Source: Sphingobium sp. (GTDB lineage: Bacteria > Pseudomonadota > Alphaproteobacteria > Sphingomonadales > Sphingomonadaceae). Taken from it: a DNA stretch of 64,000 nucleotides. Location: contig NZ_QFOA01000002.1 in the NCBI RefSeq assembly GCF_003248505.1, forward strand, positions 62,001 to 126,000, given 5' to 3'. A program made the translations under genes and the position numbers. This document shows positions 41,468-49,585 of this stretch, in pieces. Under the pieces are notes generated by a model that was given only the letters and a program-made list of their open reading frames with translations, was not told the DNA's origin and did not search any database. Within the stretch, counting starts at the first letter, position 1, and each line of letters begins with the position of its first letter.

Positions 41468-43288
41468 ATGTCCCAGCGTAATATCGCCATCATCGCGCAC
41501 GTCGACCATGGCAAAACAACCCTCGTCGATCAGCTTTTCCGGCAGTCCGGCACGTTCCGCGACAATCAGCGCGTGGAAGAGCGTGCGATGGACAGCAACG
41601 ACCTGGAAAAGGAGCGCGGCATCACCATTCTGGCGAAGCCGACCTCGGTCGAATGGAACGGCACCCGCATCAATATCGTCGACACGCCCGGCCACGCGGA
41701 CTTCGGCGGCGAGGTGGAGCGCATCCTCTCGATGGTCGACGGCGTCATCCTGCTGGTCGACTCGTCGGAAGGTGCGATGCCGCAGACGAAGTTCGTGACC
41801 GGCAAGGCGTTGGCGCTGGGCCTCAAGCCCATCGTCGTCGTGAACAAGGTCGACCGTCCGGACGAACGCATCCAGGAAGTGCTGGACGAAGTGTTCGACC
41901 TGTTCGTGACGCTGGACGCGACCGACGAGCAGCTCGACTTCCCCGTGCTCTATGCTTCGGGCCGCAACGGCTATGCCAGCGAAGATCCGCAGCGTCGCGA
42001 AGGCACGCTGGAGCCGATGTTCCAGAAGATCGTCGATCATGTGCCGCCGCCGTCGCTGGACGAAGATGCGCCCTTCAGCTTCCTCGTGACGCTGCTCGAC
42101 CGCGACAATTTCCTGGGTCGCATCCTGACCGGTCGCGTCCAGTCGGGCACGCTCAAGGTCAACCAGCCGATCCACGCGCTCGATGTGGACGGTAACGTGA
42201 TCGAAACCGGGCGCGCGTCGAAAATCCTGTCCTTCCGCGGCCTGGACCGCGTGCCGGTGGACGAAGCCAAGGCGGGCGACATCATCTCGCTGGCTGGCCT
42301 CACCGTCGCGACCGTCGCCAACACCATCGCCGACCCGCAGGTCAGCGAGCCTATCAAGGCGCAGCCGATCGACCCGCCGACGCTGTCGATGCGCTTTGCC
42401 GTCAACGATTCGCCGATGGCCGGTCGTGAGGGCAGCAAGGTGACAAGTCGCATGATCCGCGACCGCCTGGCCCGCGAAGCGGAATCGAACGTCGCGATCA
42501 AGGTCACCGAATCGGAAGACAAGGACAGTTTCGAAGTCGCAGGCCGTGGCGAGCTCCAGCTGGGCGTGCTCATCGAAACGATGCGCCGCGAAGGGTTCGA
42601 ACTGGGCATTTCCCGCCCGCGCGTGCTGTTTGGCGAAGATGAAAATGGCGGCAAGACGGAACCGTATGAAACCGTCGTCATCGACGTGGACGATGAATTT
42701 TCCGGCACGGTTGTCGACAAGATGAACATCCGCAAAGCGGAAATGACCGACATGCGCCCCTCGGGCGGCGGCAAGACCCGCATCACCTTCTCCGCGCCCT
42801 CGCGCGGCCTGATCGGCTATCATGGCGAATTCCTGTCCGACACGCGCGGCACGGGCATCATGAACCGGCTGTTCGAAAAATATGGCCCGCACAAGGGCAA
42901 GATCGAAGGGCGCAAGAACGGCGTTCTCATTTCGAACGGCGCGGGTGAAGCCAATGCCTATGCGTTGGGTCCGCTGGAAGAACGCGGTATCCTGTTCGTC
43001 GGCGTGGGCGAAGCGCTCTACGAAGGCATGATCATCGGCGAGAATGCCAAGCCCGAAGACCTCGAAGTCAATCCGATGAAGTCCAAGGCGCTGACGAACT
43101 TCCGCGCCAGCGGCAAGGATGACAGCATCCGCCTGACCCCGCCCAAGAAGATGACGCTGGAACAGGCCATCGCCTATATCGACGACGACGAAATGGTCGA
43201 GGTGACGCCCAAGACCATCCGCTTGCGCAAGCGGTTCCTCGACCCCAACGAACGCAAGCGGATGAGCCGCGCGAAGGCAGCGGCCTGA
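41468..43288 (+). CDS. typA: Translational GTPase TypA/BipA
   Basis: 606 aa from the ATG at 41468 (AAAGG upstream); the longer frame has no good site. G motifs: AHVDHGKTTL (G1), GITILAKPT (G2), DTPGHADFGGEVER (G3), NKVDRPD (G4). EF-G-like domains III and V and the TypA-specific C-terminal domain are complete (PHKGKIEGRKNGVLISNGAG, then MTLEQAIAYIDDDEMVEVTP). It binds 70S ribosomes and helps 50S assembly and stress adaptation. A strong terminator follows. Confidence 0.97.
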   Translation: MSQRNIAIIAHVDHGKTTLVDQLFRQSGTFRDNQRVEERAMDSNDLEKERGITILAKPTSVEWNGTRINIVDTPGHADFGGEVERILSMVDGVILLVDSSEGAMPQTKFVTGKALALGLKPIVVVNKVDRPDERIQEVLDEVFDLFVTLDATDEQLDFPVLYASGRNGYASEDPQRREGTLEPMFQKIVDHVPPPSLDEDAPFSFLVTLLDRDNFLGRILTGRVQSGTLKVNQPIHALDVDGNVIETGRASKILSFRGLDRVPVDEAKAGDIISLAGLTVATVANTIADPQVSEPIKAQPIDPPTLSMRFAVNDSPMAGREGSKVTSRMIRDRLAREAESNVAIKVTESEDKDSFEVAGRGELQLGVLIETMRREGFELGISRPRVLFGEDENGGKTEPYETVVIDVDDEFSGTVVDKMNIRKAEMTDMRPSGGGKTRITFSAPSRGLIGYHGEFLSDTRGTGIMNRLFEKYGPHKGKIEGRKNGVLISNGAGEANAYALGPLEERGILFVGVGEALYEGMIIGENAKPEDLEVNPMKSKALTNFRASGKDDSIRLTPPKKMTLEQAIAYIDDDEMVEVTPKTIRLRKRFLDPNERKRMSRAKAAA

Positions 43289-43298
43289 AGCGAGAAAC

Positions 43299-43328
43299 GG
43301 GGCGGGGGCCAATTCCCCGCCCCTTTTT
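43299..43328 (+). terminator. Rho-independent terminator of typA
   Basis: GGGGCGGGG (43299-43307) pairs perfectly with CCCCGCCCC (43315-43323) around a short loop and is followed by TTTTT. Confidence 0.9.
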
Positions 43329-43430
43329 CATGGGGCTGAAACGCTACGGATGATTCGTCCCACCGCCCATCCATTCACAATCGCGCCGGGTCGTGGCACC
43401 TTGCTGCCGACAGGAACCGAATCGCAACCT

Positions 43431-43449
43431 TGCCCGGCTACGCCGGGCA
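43431..43449 (+). other. Perfect hairpin in the leader of the LuxR-type gene
   Basis: TGCCCGGC - TAC - GCCGGGCA, an 8-bp stem with a 3-base loop. A second weaker stem (GACCG ... CGGTC) follows within 15 bases. Both lie before the GTG at 43509 and may structure its mRNA leader. Confidence 0.45.
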
Positions 43450-43508
43450 CGCGGCTGGACCGCCCGGCCCGGTCATGCGTTACCGGATTGGACCATGCAG
43501 GAGGAATA

Positions 43509-44006
43509 GTGGGAGTGGTCGACACTCTGCCGGCTCTGAGCGAAGGGGAAAAGCAGTGCCTGCGCCTCGTCGCGCAGGGCTTCAGCTCCAAGGAGATCGC
43601 GCGCCAGCTGCACGTGTCGGAGCACACGGTGGATCAGCGCGTCCGCACGAGCCTGCGCAAGTTCGGCGTCCCGTCCCGCAAGGAAGCGGCGCGGCTTTTC
43701 GTTTCGCACCAGCAGTTGGCGCCCCATCCCGAGACATATCAGCCTTTGATACATCAATCGGAGCCGCTTGCCTCCGATGCCGAACCTGCCCCATCGACGG
43801 ATCAGCCGGACAGCCCGGATGCGGAAACGGAACGCCCATCGTTCCCGCGCCGCATCTTTGCTTTCGGCCCGCCGCTTGGGGGATCGATCAATGAACTGAG
43901 TATCGACGGCCGCATATTGGCGATGGTCCGCGCTGCGGTTTTGACCGGGGTCGGTGTCGTCACCTTGCTGCTTCTGATTGCCGGAGCCTTTCGCGCTCTG
44001 GGTTGA
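43509..44006 (+). CDS. Membrane-tethered LuxR-type HTH protein
   Basis: 165 aa from the GTG at 43509, with GGAGGA five bases upstream. An N-terminal LuxR/GerE HTH (LSEGEKQCLRLVAQGFSSKE, then EHTVDQRVRTSLRKFG) occupies residues 8-65. A Pro/Asp/Glu-rich linker leads to a C-terminal hydrophobic helix (MVRAAVLTGVGVVTLLLLIAGAF, about 140-162). With no sensor domain and the HTH at the N-terminus, it would be a DNA-binding protein held at the inner membrane by its tail. I do not know a characterised homologue. Three small same-strand genes follow. Confidence 0.75.
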   Translation: MGVVDTLPALSEGEKQCLRLVAQGFSSKEIARQLHVSEHTVDQRVRTSLRKFGVPSRKEAARLFVSHQQLAPHPETYQPLIHQSEPLASDAEPAPSTDQPDSPDAETERPSFPRRIFAFGPPLGGSINELSIDGRILAMVRAAVLTGVGVVTLLLLIAGAFRALG

Positions 44007-44073
44007 TCCTGCCGCCATCGCCATGCTGACGAACGCACCGCCTGGAAGGGCGTCTGTGCGAAGGAGAAGACTT

Positions 44074-44418
44074 GTGCTGAACCTTGACCGCGAAAAAACA
44101 CAGGCCGTTGCCGACCAGAACCGCGAAGCTTTTGCCGCAATGGACAGCGCGCTCGCACAGGCCGCTCAACTGACGGCTGCTTTTCTGACCGCCTCGCAAG
44201 GATCGGGCCTCACGGCAACGGAAAGCCAGCGTATTCTCAAGCAAATTCACGAAAGTGCCACCAAGATCATCGAGGGACGCGGCGACATGATCCGCGCGAC
44301 CGCACTTCTCACCCGCTGTCTCGAACACAGGGCCATTCCTGTCACCTCCGTCGGCTGTCCCATCGGCCTGGAACTGGAACAGCAGGAAACGGCGCGTCAC
44401 CTGACCCTGGTCGCTTGA
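44074..44418 (+). CDS. Small protein of unknown function
   Basis: 114 aa from the GTG at 44074, preceded by AAGGAG. Mostly helical: VADQNREAFAAMDSALAQAA, then ATESQRILKQIHESATKIIEGRGDMIRATA, ending VGCPIGLELEQQETARHLTL. Its C-terminal Cys is single. No family is recognised. It is second in a group of four same-strand genes from the LuxR-type gene. Confidence 0.6.
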   Translation: MLNLDREKTQAVADQNREAFAAMDSALAQAAQLTAAFLTASQGSGLTATESQRILKQIHESATKIIEGRGDMIRATALLTRCLEHRAIPVTSVGCPIGLELEQQETARHLTLVA

Positions 44419-44480
44419 TCAGGTGGGAAGTCGTCGGCATCTGCATAACTTTTTGGCCCCCCTCTCAATTGGAGATGTAG

Positions 44481-44924
44481 ATGCCGGCGGCTTCCTTTAC
44501 CTACCTGGTATCTATCTGCTTCTGGCTCCTGACGCTGGCCGGATGCCTGTTCGCCGTACTTTTCGGTGGACGTGAGGGGCGGTGGTTCACGGCCGTCTTC
44601 CTCGGATCCGTGGTCCTCACCATTCCCGCCCAGCTGACGGGATCATGGCACGCCACCCAGATCTGGTTGATGATGGTCGACGGCGCGTTGTTCGCCTTCA
44701 TGTTCTGGCTGATGCTCAACAGCCGCTATTACTGGCCGATATGGGCAGCGGCGAGCCAGTTCCTGACCGTGCTCACCCACGTCGTCACATTGCTTCTCGG
44801 CAGTTTTTCCGACCGCATATATGCGGGATTGAGCACCGTGTGGGTCATTCCCCTGCTGCTCTTTACCATCATCGGCATAGAATTGGATCGGAAGGCGTTC
44901 CATGACCGTTCACAACCCGCCTGA
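44481..44924 (+). CDS. Multi-pass membrane protein of unknown function
   Basis: 147 aa with four to five hydrophobic helices: about residues 7-28, 36-52, 58-78, 83-106 and 116-135. Polar residues are few; a WHATQIWLMM segment has the only obvious helix-embedded His. It resembles small sphingomonad membrane proteins without assigned function. Its 3' end overlaps the following winged-helix gene by 23 bases, indicating translational coupling of a membrane protein with a transcription factor. Confidence 0.7.
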   Translation: MPAASFTYLVSICFWLLTLAGCLFAVLFGGREGRWFTAVFLGSVVLTIPAQLTGSWHATQIWLMMVDGALFAFMFWLMLNSRYYWPIWAAASQFLTVLTHVVTLLLGSFSDRIYAGLSTVWVIPLLLFTIIGIELDRKAFHDRSQPA

Positions 44925-45375
44925 GCGGGCGGTCGACAGCCAGCAGGCGGTCGATCTGGTCGTCGCCCTGCAACGCTGCCTCACCAGCTTTCACGCCGAC
45001 CAGGCCGTGCCGCCAATCCTGGATGGAGAGGCGGTCGACCGTCGTGCGGCGCTGGGCCGATATATTCAGGCTCGACGGGCGCGTGCGATGCTGTTCGGCC
45101 AGTCGCTCTTTTCCGATCCGGCTTGGGATATCCTGCTGATGCTGTTCCAGGCCGATCTGGAGGACGAGGCGCTGACGCTGGAGCAGTTGAGCGAAACGGG
45201 GCGTCTGTCTCTCAACGCGACCATCGGGCAGGTAGGCGTTCTGGAGCGGCGGGGACTGGTTTTCGAATATCGCGGATCGCCCAACAGCCGCCGCCGCCGA
45301 GCGTTGCGGCTGACCCCGCTCGCGATCGACGCGATGAGTAGCTGGTTCTCGTTGACCTTCGGCCCGGACATCTGA
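44902..45375 (+). CDS. Winged-helix (MarR-like) transcription factor
   Basis: 157 aa. LFSDPAWDILLMLFQADLEDEALTLEQLSE, LNATIGQVGVLERRGLVFEY and RRRALRLTPLAIDAMSSWF match, segment by segment, the C-terminal domain of the regulator at 26403-27419 (LFADPAWDMLLDLLAAHL, TALRHIRTLTDRGLVERQ). The preceding RRARAMLFGQ region is also shared. This copy lacks the receiver-like half. It overlaps the membrane gene upstream and may respond to it. DNA target unknown. Confidence 0.75.
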   Translation: MTVHNPPERAVDSQQAVDLVVALQRCLTSFHADQAVPPILDGEAVDRRAALGRYIQARRARAMLFGQSLFSDPAWDILLMLFQADLEDEALTLEQLSETGRLSLNATIGQVGVLERRGLVFEYRGSPNSRRRRALRLTPLAIDAMSSWFSLTFGPDI

Positions 45376-45446
45376 CGCAAAAAACTGGCGCACCGGCGCG
45401 CCCGCCCATATAGTCGCGCGGTTTGTTCTCCTCGCGAAAGCGTTTC

Positions 45447-46760
45447 ATGCATCTTCTTATCGGCCTGGCCGGCATTCTCCTCATTCTCGCTATCGCCTTC
45501 GCTCTTTCGTCCAACCGTCGCGCCATCCGTCCGCGCGTCGTGGGCGCGGCGTTCCTGTTGCAGGCGGGGATCGCGCTGCTGGTGCTTTATGTTCCGGCTG
45601 GGCGCACGATTATCGGCACCATGTCGAAGGGCGTGGCGAACCTGCTCGGCTATGCGCAGGCGGGGACGGATTTCATCTTCGGCCCGCTCGCCCGGCCCGA
45701 CATCGGCGGCGCAAGCTTTGCGATTGCCGCCCTGCCGGTCATCATCTTCTTCGCCAGCCTCGTTTCGATCCTCTATTATCTGGGCATCATGCAGTTCATC
45801 GTCCGTTGGGTGGGCGGAGCCATCGAAAAGGTGACGGGCGTGTCCAAGGTCGAAAGCCTGTGCGCCGCCGCCAACATCTTCGTGGGGCAGAGCGAAAGCC
45901 CGCTCGTCATCCGCCCCTATCTGGCGGCTCTGACGCCGCCGCAACTCTTTGCGGTGATGACGAGCGGCATGGCAGGGGTCGCTGGTACGATCCTGGCTGC
46001 CTATGCATCGATGGGGATCAAGATCGACTATCTGCTCGCGGCGAGTTTCATGGCGGCACCGGGCGGGCTGCTGATGGCCAAGATCATGATGCCCGATGAG
46101 CCCGCGCGCGAGCCCGAACTGCCATTGAAAGACGATATCCATTTGCCCGAGGCACGCCGCAGCGGTGCAGGCCCCGCAGCGCTCAACGCGGAAACCACAC
46201 CCGGCGAGCCGATGCCGGTCGCCACCCACGATGAGGAAAAGCCCGCCAACCTCATCATGGCCGCGGCGCAGGGCGCGCAGACAGGCGTCAAGCTGGCGGT
46301 TGCGGTAGGCGCGATGGTGCTGGCGTTCGTGGCTCTGGTGGCTCTGGCGAATGGCATCTTGGGGGGCATCGGTGCATGGTTCGGCCAACCCAACCTCAGC
46401 TTCCAGATGCTGCTCGGCTATGTTTTTTCGCCGGTCATGTACCTGCTCAATATCCCATGGGCCGAAGCGCAAGTGGCGGGCGGGTTGTTCGGGACGAAGG
46501 TCGTGCTGAACGAATTCGTCGCCTATATCGCGCTGGGCCAGGCGCAGGGCGGGCTGTCGCCTGCGACCATCGCTATCATTACCTTCGCCCTGTGCGGCTT
46601 TGCAAATTTCAGTTCGATTGCGATCCAGATGGCGGTGACGGGCAACCTTGCGCCCAACCAGCGTCCGATGATCGCAAGGCTGGGGCTGAAGGCTCTGGTC
46701 GCAGGCAGCCTTGCCAACCTGATGAGCGCAGCGCTGGCGGGTCTGATGCTCAGCCTCTGA
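45447..46760 (+). CDS. CNT-family nucleoside transporter (NupC-like)
   Basis: 437 aa from the ATG at 45447. It has the concentrative nucleoside transporter layout: N-terminal helices, a nucleoside-recognition (gate) domain with VVGAAFLLQAGIALLVLYVP and SKVESLCAAANIFVGQSESPLVIRPYL, and C-terminal FGTKVVLNEFVAYIALGQ and CGFANFSSIAIQ. It imports nucleosides with sodium or protons. A cytosolic hydrophilic insertion (about residues 222-270, PDEPAREPELPLKDD onward) is longer than usual. Ribosome site is weak. Confidence 0.92.
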   Translation: MHLLIGLAGILLILAIAFALSSNRRAIRPRVVGAAFLLQAGIALLVLYVPAGRTIIGTMSKGVANLLGYAQAGTDFIFGPLARPDIGGASFAIAALPVIIFFASLVSILYYLGIMQFIVRWVGGAIEKVTGVSKVESLCAAANIFVGQSESPLVIRPYLAALTPPQLFAVMTSGMAGVAGTILAAYASMGIKIDYLLAASFMAAPGGLLMAKIMMPDEPAREPELPLKDDIHLPEARRSGAGPAALNAETTPGEPMPVATHDEEKPANLIMAAAQGAQTGVKLAVAVGAMVLAFVALVALANGILGGIGAWFGQPNLSFQMLLGYVFSPVMYLLNIPWAEAQVAGGLFGTKVVLNEFVAYIALGQAQGGLSPATIAIITFALCGFANFSSIAIQMAVTGNLAPNQRPMIARLGLKALVAGSLANLMSAALAGLMLSL

Positions 46761-46806
46761 TACGGGGTCTTGCCGCAACCACGGTGGGCAGGTTAAGCTG
46801 CACGTC

Positions 46807-47853
46807 ATGGGGGCATTTTCTTACGGCGTGACCGCGCTGGCGGCACTGGGCTGGGCGATGACGGCGAGCGCGCAGGCGCCAAGGCCGGGAACGCTCGAAA
46901 CCTATAAGGACTGGACGATCGGCTGCGACAATCGCAACCGATGCGAAGCTGTCGCGCTGTTGCCGCAGGACGGGGCGATCCCCGACAATCCGGTAATGGT
47001 CGGGGTCGCGCGCGAAGCCGGTCCCGGCGGCGTTACCGAAGTGTGGGCCAGCCGCGACGCGCGGGGATCGGGCGTTATGCGTTTCATCGTCGACGGGCGG
47101 GCTGTGGCGACCGTGCAAAGCCGTAATGGCGAAGCGGCGGTGCGAGGCGCGCAGGCCGATGCGCTCGCTATTGCCCTGGCGCGCGGGAGCATGCTCGAAA
47201 TTCGCGACGGCACCCGGGTTCTGGGCAAGCCTTCGCTTGCCGGAGCGGGGGCTGCGTTGCGTTACATGGATGCACGGCAGGGGCGGGCGGGGACGAGTTC
47301 TGCGCTGGTCGCCACCGGTCCCCTGGGTGCGAATGCCGTACGGCCTGCGCCGCCGTTCGTTACGATCCGCCGCGCCGTCATTCCCACATTGCCGCCGCCC
47401 GCCCCGTTGTGGCGCGAAGAGTTGACGACGCTCGGTAAATTGACCGGCTGCGCTGACGAGATGAAGGAGGCGGAGGCACCTGACCAGCATCCGCTGTCAC
47501 GCACACAGACGCTGATCCTCGTACCTTGCGGAAGCGGTGCCTATAATATGACGGCCGTTCCTGTCATCGCCACGGGCGTACAGGGACGGCGCAGCTTTCA
47601 CTTGGCCGATTTCGATTATAGGGCGGCTTTCGGTGAGCCGGAGGGCCGGTTCGTCCTGGTCAATGCCGGCTGGACGGCGGACAAGGCGGAACTGGCAAGC
47701 TATGCCAAGGGGCGCGGGATCGGCGATTGCGGCAATGCCGAAACCTACGTCTGGGACGGAGCGCGCTTCCGTCTGGTGGAAGCGTCTTCGATGGGTGAAT
47801 GTCGGGGCGCATGGAGATGGATCACCACCTGGACAGCGCAGGTCATACAATAA
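46807..47853 (+). CDS. DUF1176-domain secreted protein
   Basis: 348 aa with an N-terminal signal peptide (to about residue 23, SAQA-PRPG). It fits DUF1176, a family of periplasmic proteins: LETYKDWTIGCDNRNRCEAVAL near the start, a central ITR/PP segment, and a C-terminal GDCGNAETYVWDGARFRLVEASSMGECRGAW with paired cysteines. Four or more Cys are spaced for disulfides. Function is unknown. It stands between a nucleoside transporter and a HAD hydrolase, without an obvious operon. Confidence 0.85.
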   Translation: MGAFSYGVTALAALGWAMTASAQAPRPGTLETYKDWTIGCDNRNRCEAVALLPQDGAIPDNPVMVGVAREAGPGGVTEVWASRDARGSGVMRFIVDGRAVATVQSRNGEAAVRGAQADALAIALARGSMLEIRDGTRVLGKPSLAGAGAALRYMDARQGRAGTSSALVATGPLGANAVRPAPPFVTIRRAVIPTLPPPAPLWREELTTLGKLTGCADEMKEAEAPDQHPLSRTQTLILVPCGSGAYNMTAVPVIATGVQGRRSFHLADFDYRAAFGEPEGRFVLVNAGWTADKAELASYAKGRGIGDCGNAETYVWDGARFRLVEASSMGECRGAWRWITTWTAQVIQ

Positions 47854-47923
47854 CCGGGCAAGTGCAATCGCAGGCGCGCGCTTTGCAATGGAAATGGAAC
47901 GTGCCGGTGCCATATGGGACTGC

Positions 47924-48625
47924 ATGACACTCGCCTCTCGCGCCTCCGCCCCGCCCCGCACGGTGCTTCCCGATCCGATCAACGCCGTCATCTTCGACAT
48001 GGACGGCACGTTGCTGGATACGGAAGCGGCCCATCGGCAGGCGTTCCGAGATACCGGCGCAGCAATTGGCTGGCCGATGTCCGAGGCGCTGCTGCTGTCG
48101 ATGGTCGGCATCCACCGCGACGAAAATGAGCGGATGCTGGCCCGGGCGATGGGGCCGGATTTCCCGCTCGACCGATTTTACGCCGACAGCGACGCATTGT
48201 TCGAGGCGGCGGTGGATGCGGGGATCGATCTGAGGCCCGGCGCGGAATTGGTGCTGGAGCATCTCGCTCACGCAGGCATTCCCATGGCGCTGGCGACATC
48301 GACGGCCGCCCCTTACGCGCAACAGAGGCTTGAGCGGGCGGGGCTGGCTCGATATTTCGATGTCGTGGTAACGCGGAGCGACGTGGAGCGACCCAAACCC
48401 CATCCGCAGCCCTATTTGCTGGCTGCGCGACGTTTAGGCGCCGATCCTGCGCATTGTGTCGCGGTGGAAGACAGCCATGCGGGCGTACGCTCGGCAGCGG
48501 CGGCGGGGATGGCAACGGTGATGGTGCCCGACTTACTGCCGCCCACCGACGAACTGACGCTCGCTTGCGCGGCGGTGTTGCCGAGCCTTACAGATTTGCG
48601 TGATCTGCTGATGGCGACGAGCTAG
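47924..48625 (+). CDS. HAD-family hydrolase (phosphatase/phosphomutase-like)
   Basis: 233 aa if started at ATG 47924; ATGs at 47888 and 47894 are alternatives. The nucleophile motif is AVIFDMDGTLLDTE, motif II is MALATSTAAPYA, motif III Lys is in RPKPHPQPYLLAAR, and motif IV is CVAVEDSHAGVRSAAAAGM. The cap is alpha-helical (about 40-100), so it is subfamily IA like phosphoglycolate phosphatase or beta-phosphoglucomutase. Substrate unknown. Its stop overlaps the convergent egtD stop by four bases. Confidence 0.9.
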   Translation: MTLASRASAPPRTVLPDPINAVIFDMDGTLLDTEAAHRQAFRDTGAAIGWPMSEALLLSMVGIHRDENERMLARAMGPDFPLDRFYADSDALFEAAVDAGIDLRPGAELVLEHLAHAGIPMALATSTAAPYAQQRLERAGLARYFDVVVTRSDVERPKPHPQPYLLAARRLGADPAHCVAVEDSHAGVRSAAAAGMATVMVPDLLPPTDELTLACAAVLPSLTDLRDLLMATS

Positions 48626-49581
48626 CCCGCTTTGGCAAGGACGATGCCGAACAGACCCTCGTCATCGGTCCATTCCTCAACTGGTTCCCAACCGCCTGCG
48701 CGCAGAAGAAGTCGCTGGTCACGTTCGCCATATTTATGGCTGCTTTCGGTGTGGATGGTTTCGCCCGCATCCATTTGGAAAGGCTGGCCAGCAACGTGAA
48801 ATTGCAACGACCGCGAAGCTTCCAGATGCATTTCGATCCGGGCTTTCGCGTCGTTCCAGATCGCCCGGTGGGTGAAACCGTCAAGCGGCATGTCACCGTC
48901 CAGCTCGCGATTGATCCGTTCGATGAGGTTCATGTTGAATGCGGCAGTTACACCCGCCGCATCGTCATAGGCGGGGATCAGCCGATCGCGGTCCTTGATG
49001 CGGTCCATGCCGATCAGCAGCATGGCATCGCGCCCCAAAAGCTCCCGCATCGCTCGGAGGAGATCGACGGCGGAACATGGTTCCATGTTGCCGATGGTCG
49101 ATCCGGGGAAGAAGCCGAGGCGCGGCATCCCGTCAATGGCGGAGGGCAAATCGAGCGGGCCGTTGAAATCCCCGACGACCGGAAGAACGGGAAGGCCCGG
49201 AAATGCACCGGCCAGTTCGGCGCTGCTCGTGTGAAGGAAGTCGCCGCTGATATCGATGGGCACATAGGCAGCAGGCGAGATCGCGCGAAGGAGGTGCGGC
49301 GTCTTGCGGGACGAGCCAGCGCCAAATTCCACGACCGCACGGCCTTGACCGACCGCAGCTGCGAAATCGTTGCCATGCGTCTTCAGCAATGCCGTTTCGG
49401 TGCGCGTGGGATAATATTCGGGAAGGTCCGTGATCTGCTCGAACAGTTCAGACCCTTTTCGGTCGTAGAACCAGATCGGCGGCGTCGCCTTGGGCGAGCG
49501 GGACAGGCCCTCCAATATGTCACGGCGGAACGCAGGATCTATGGCTGCGGAGAAAGTCGGGGTCCGCTCGGTCAGCAGCAT
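48622..49581 (-). CDS. egtD: L-histidine N-alpha-methyltransferase
   Basis: 319 aa. EgtD makes hercynine by methylating histidine three times with S-adenosylmethionine. ELFEQITDLPEYYPTRTETALL (N-terminal His-binding part), VEFGAGSSRKTPHLL (SAM-binding G-loop), YVPIDISGDFL, and GFFPGSTIGNMEP and IHTESSHKYG in the C-terminal half are all diagnostic. ATG 49581 lies four bases after the egtB stop, so the two genes form one transcript, egtB first. No egtA, egtC or egtE is in view. Confidence 0.95.
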   Translation of the reverse strand: MLLTERTPTFSAAIDPAFRRDILEGLSRSPKATPPIWFYDRKGSELFEQITDLPEYYPTRTETALLKTHGNDFAAAVGQGRAVVEFGAGSSRKTPHLLRAISPAAYVPIDISGDFLHTSSAELAGAFPGLPVLPVVGDFNGPLDLPSAIDGMPRLGFFPGSTIGNMEPCSAVDLLRAMRELLGRDAMLLIGMDRIKDRDRLIPAYDDAAGVTAAFNMNLIERINRELDGDMPLDGFTHRAIWNDAKARIEMHLEASRSLQFHVAGQPFQMDAGETIHTESSHKYGERDQRLLLRAGGWEPVEEWTDDEGLFGIVLAKAG

Positions 49582-49585
49582 GTCG

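Noticed and set aside
41093..43312. 739-codon open frame antisense to typA
   Set aside because: Shadow of a strongly conserved GTPase; the translation is His/Arg-rich and meaningless.
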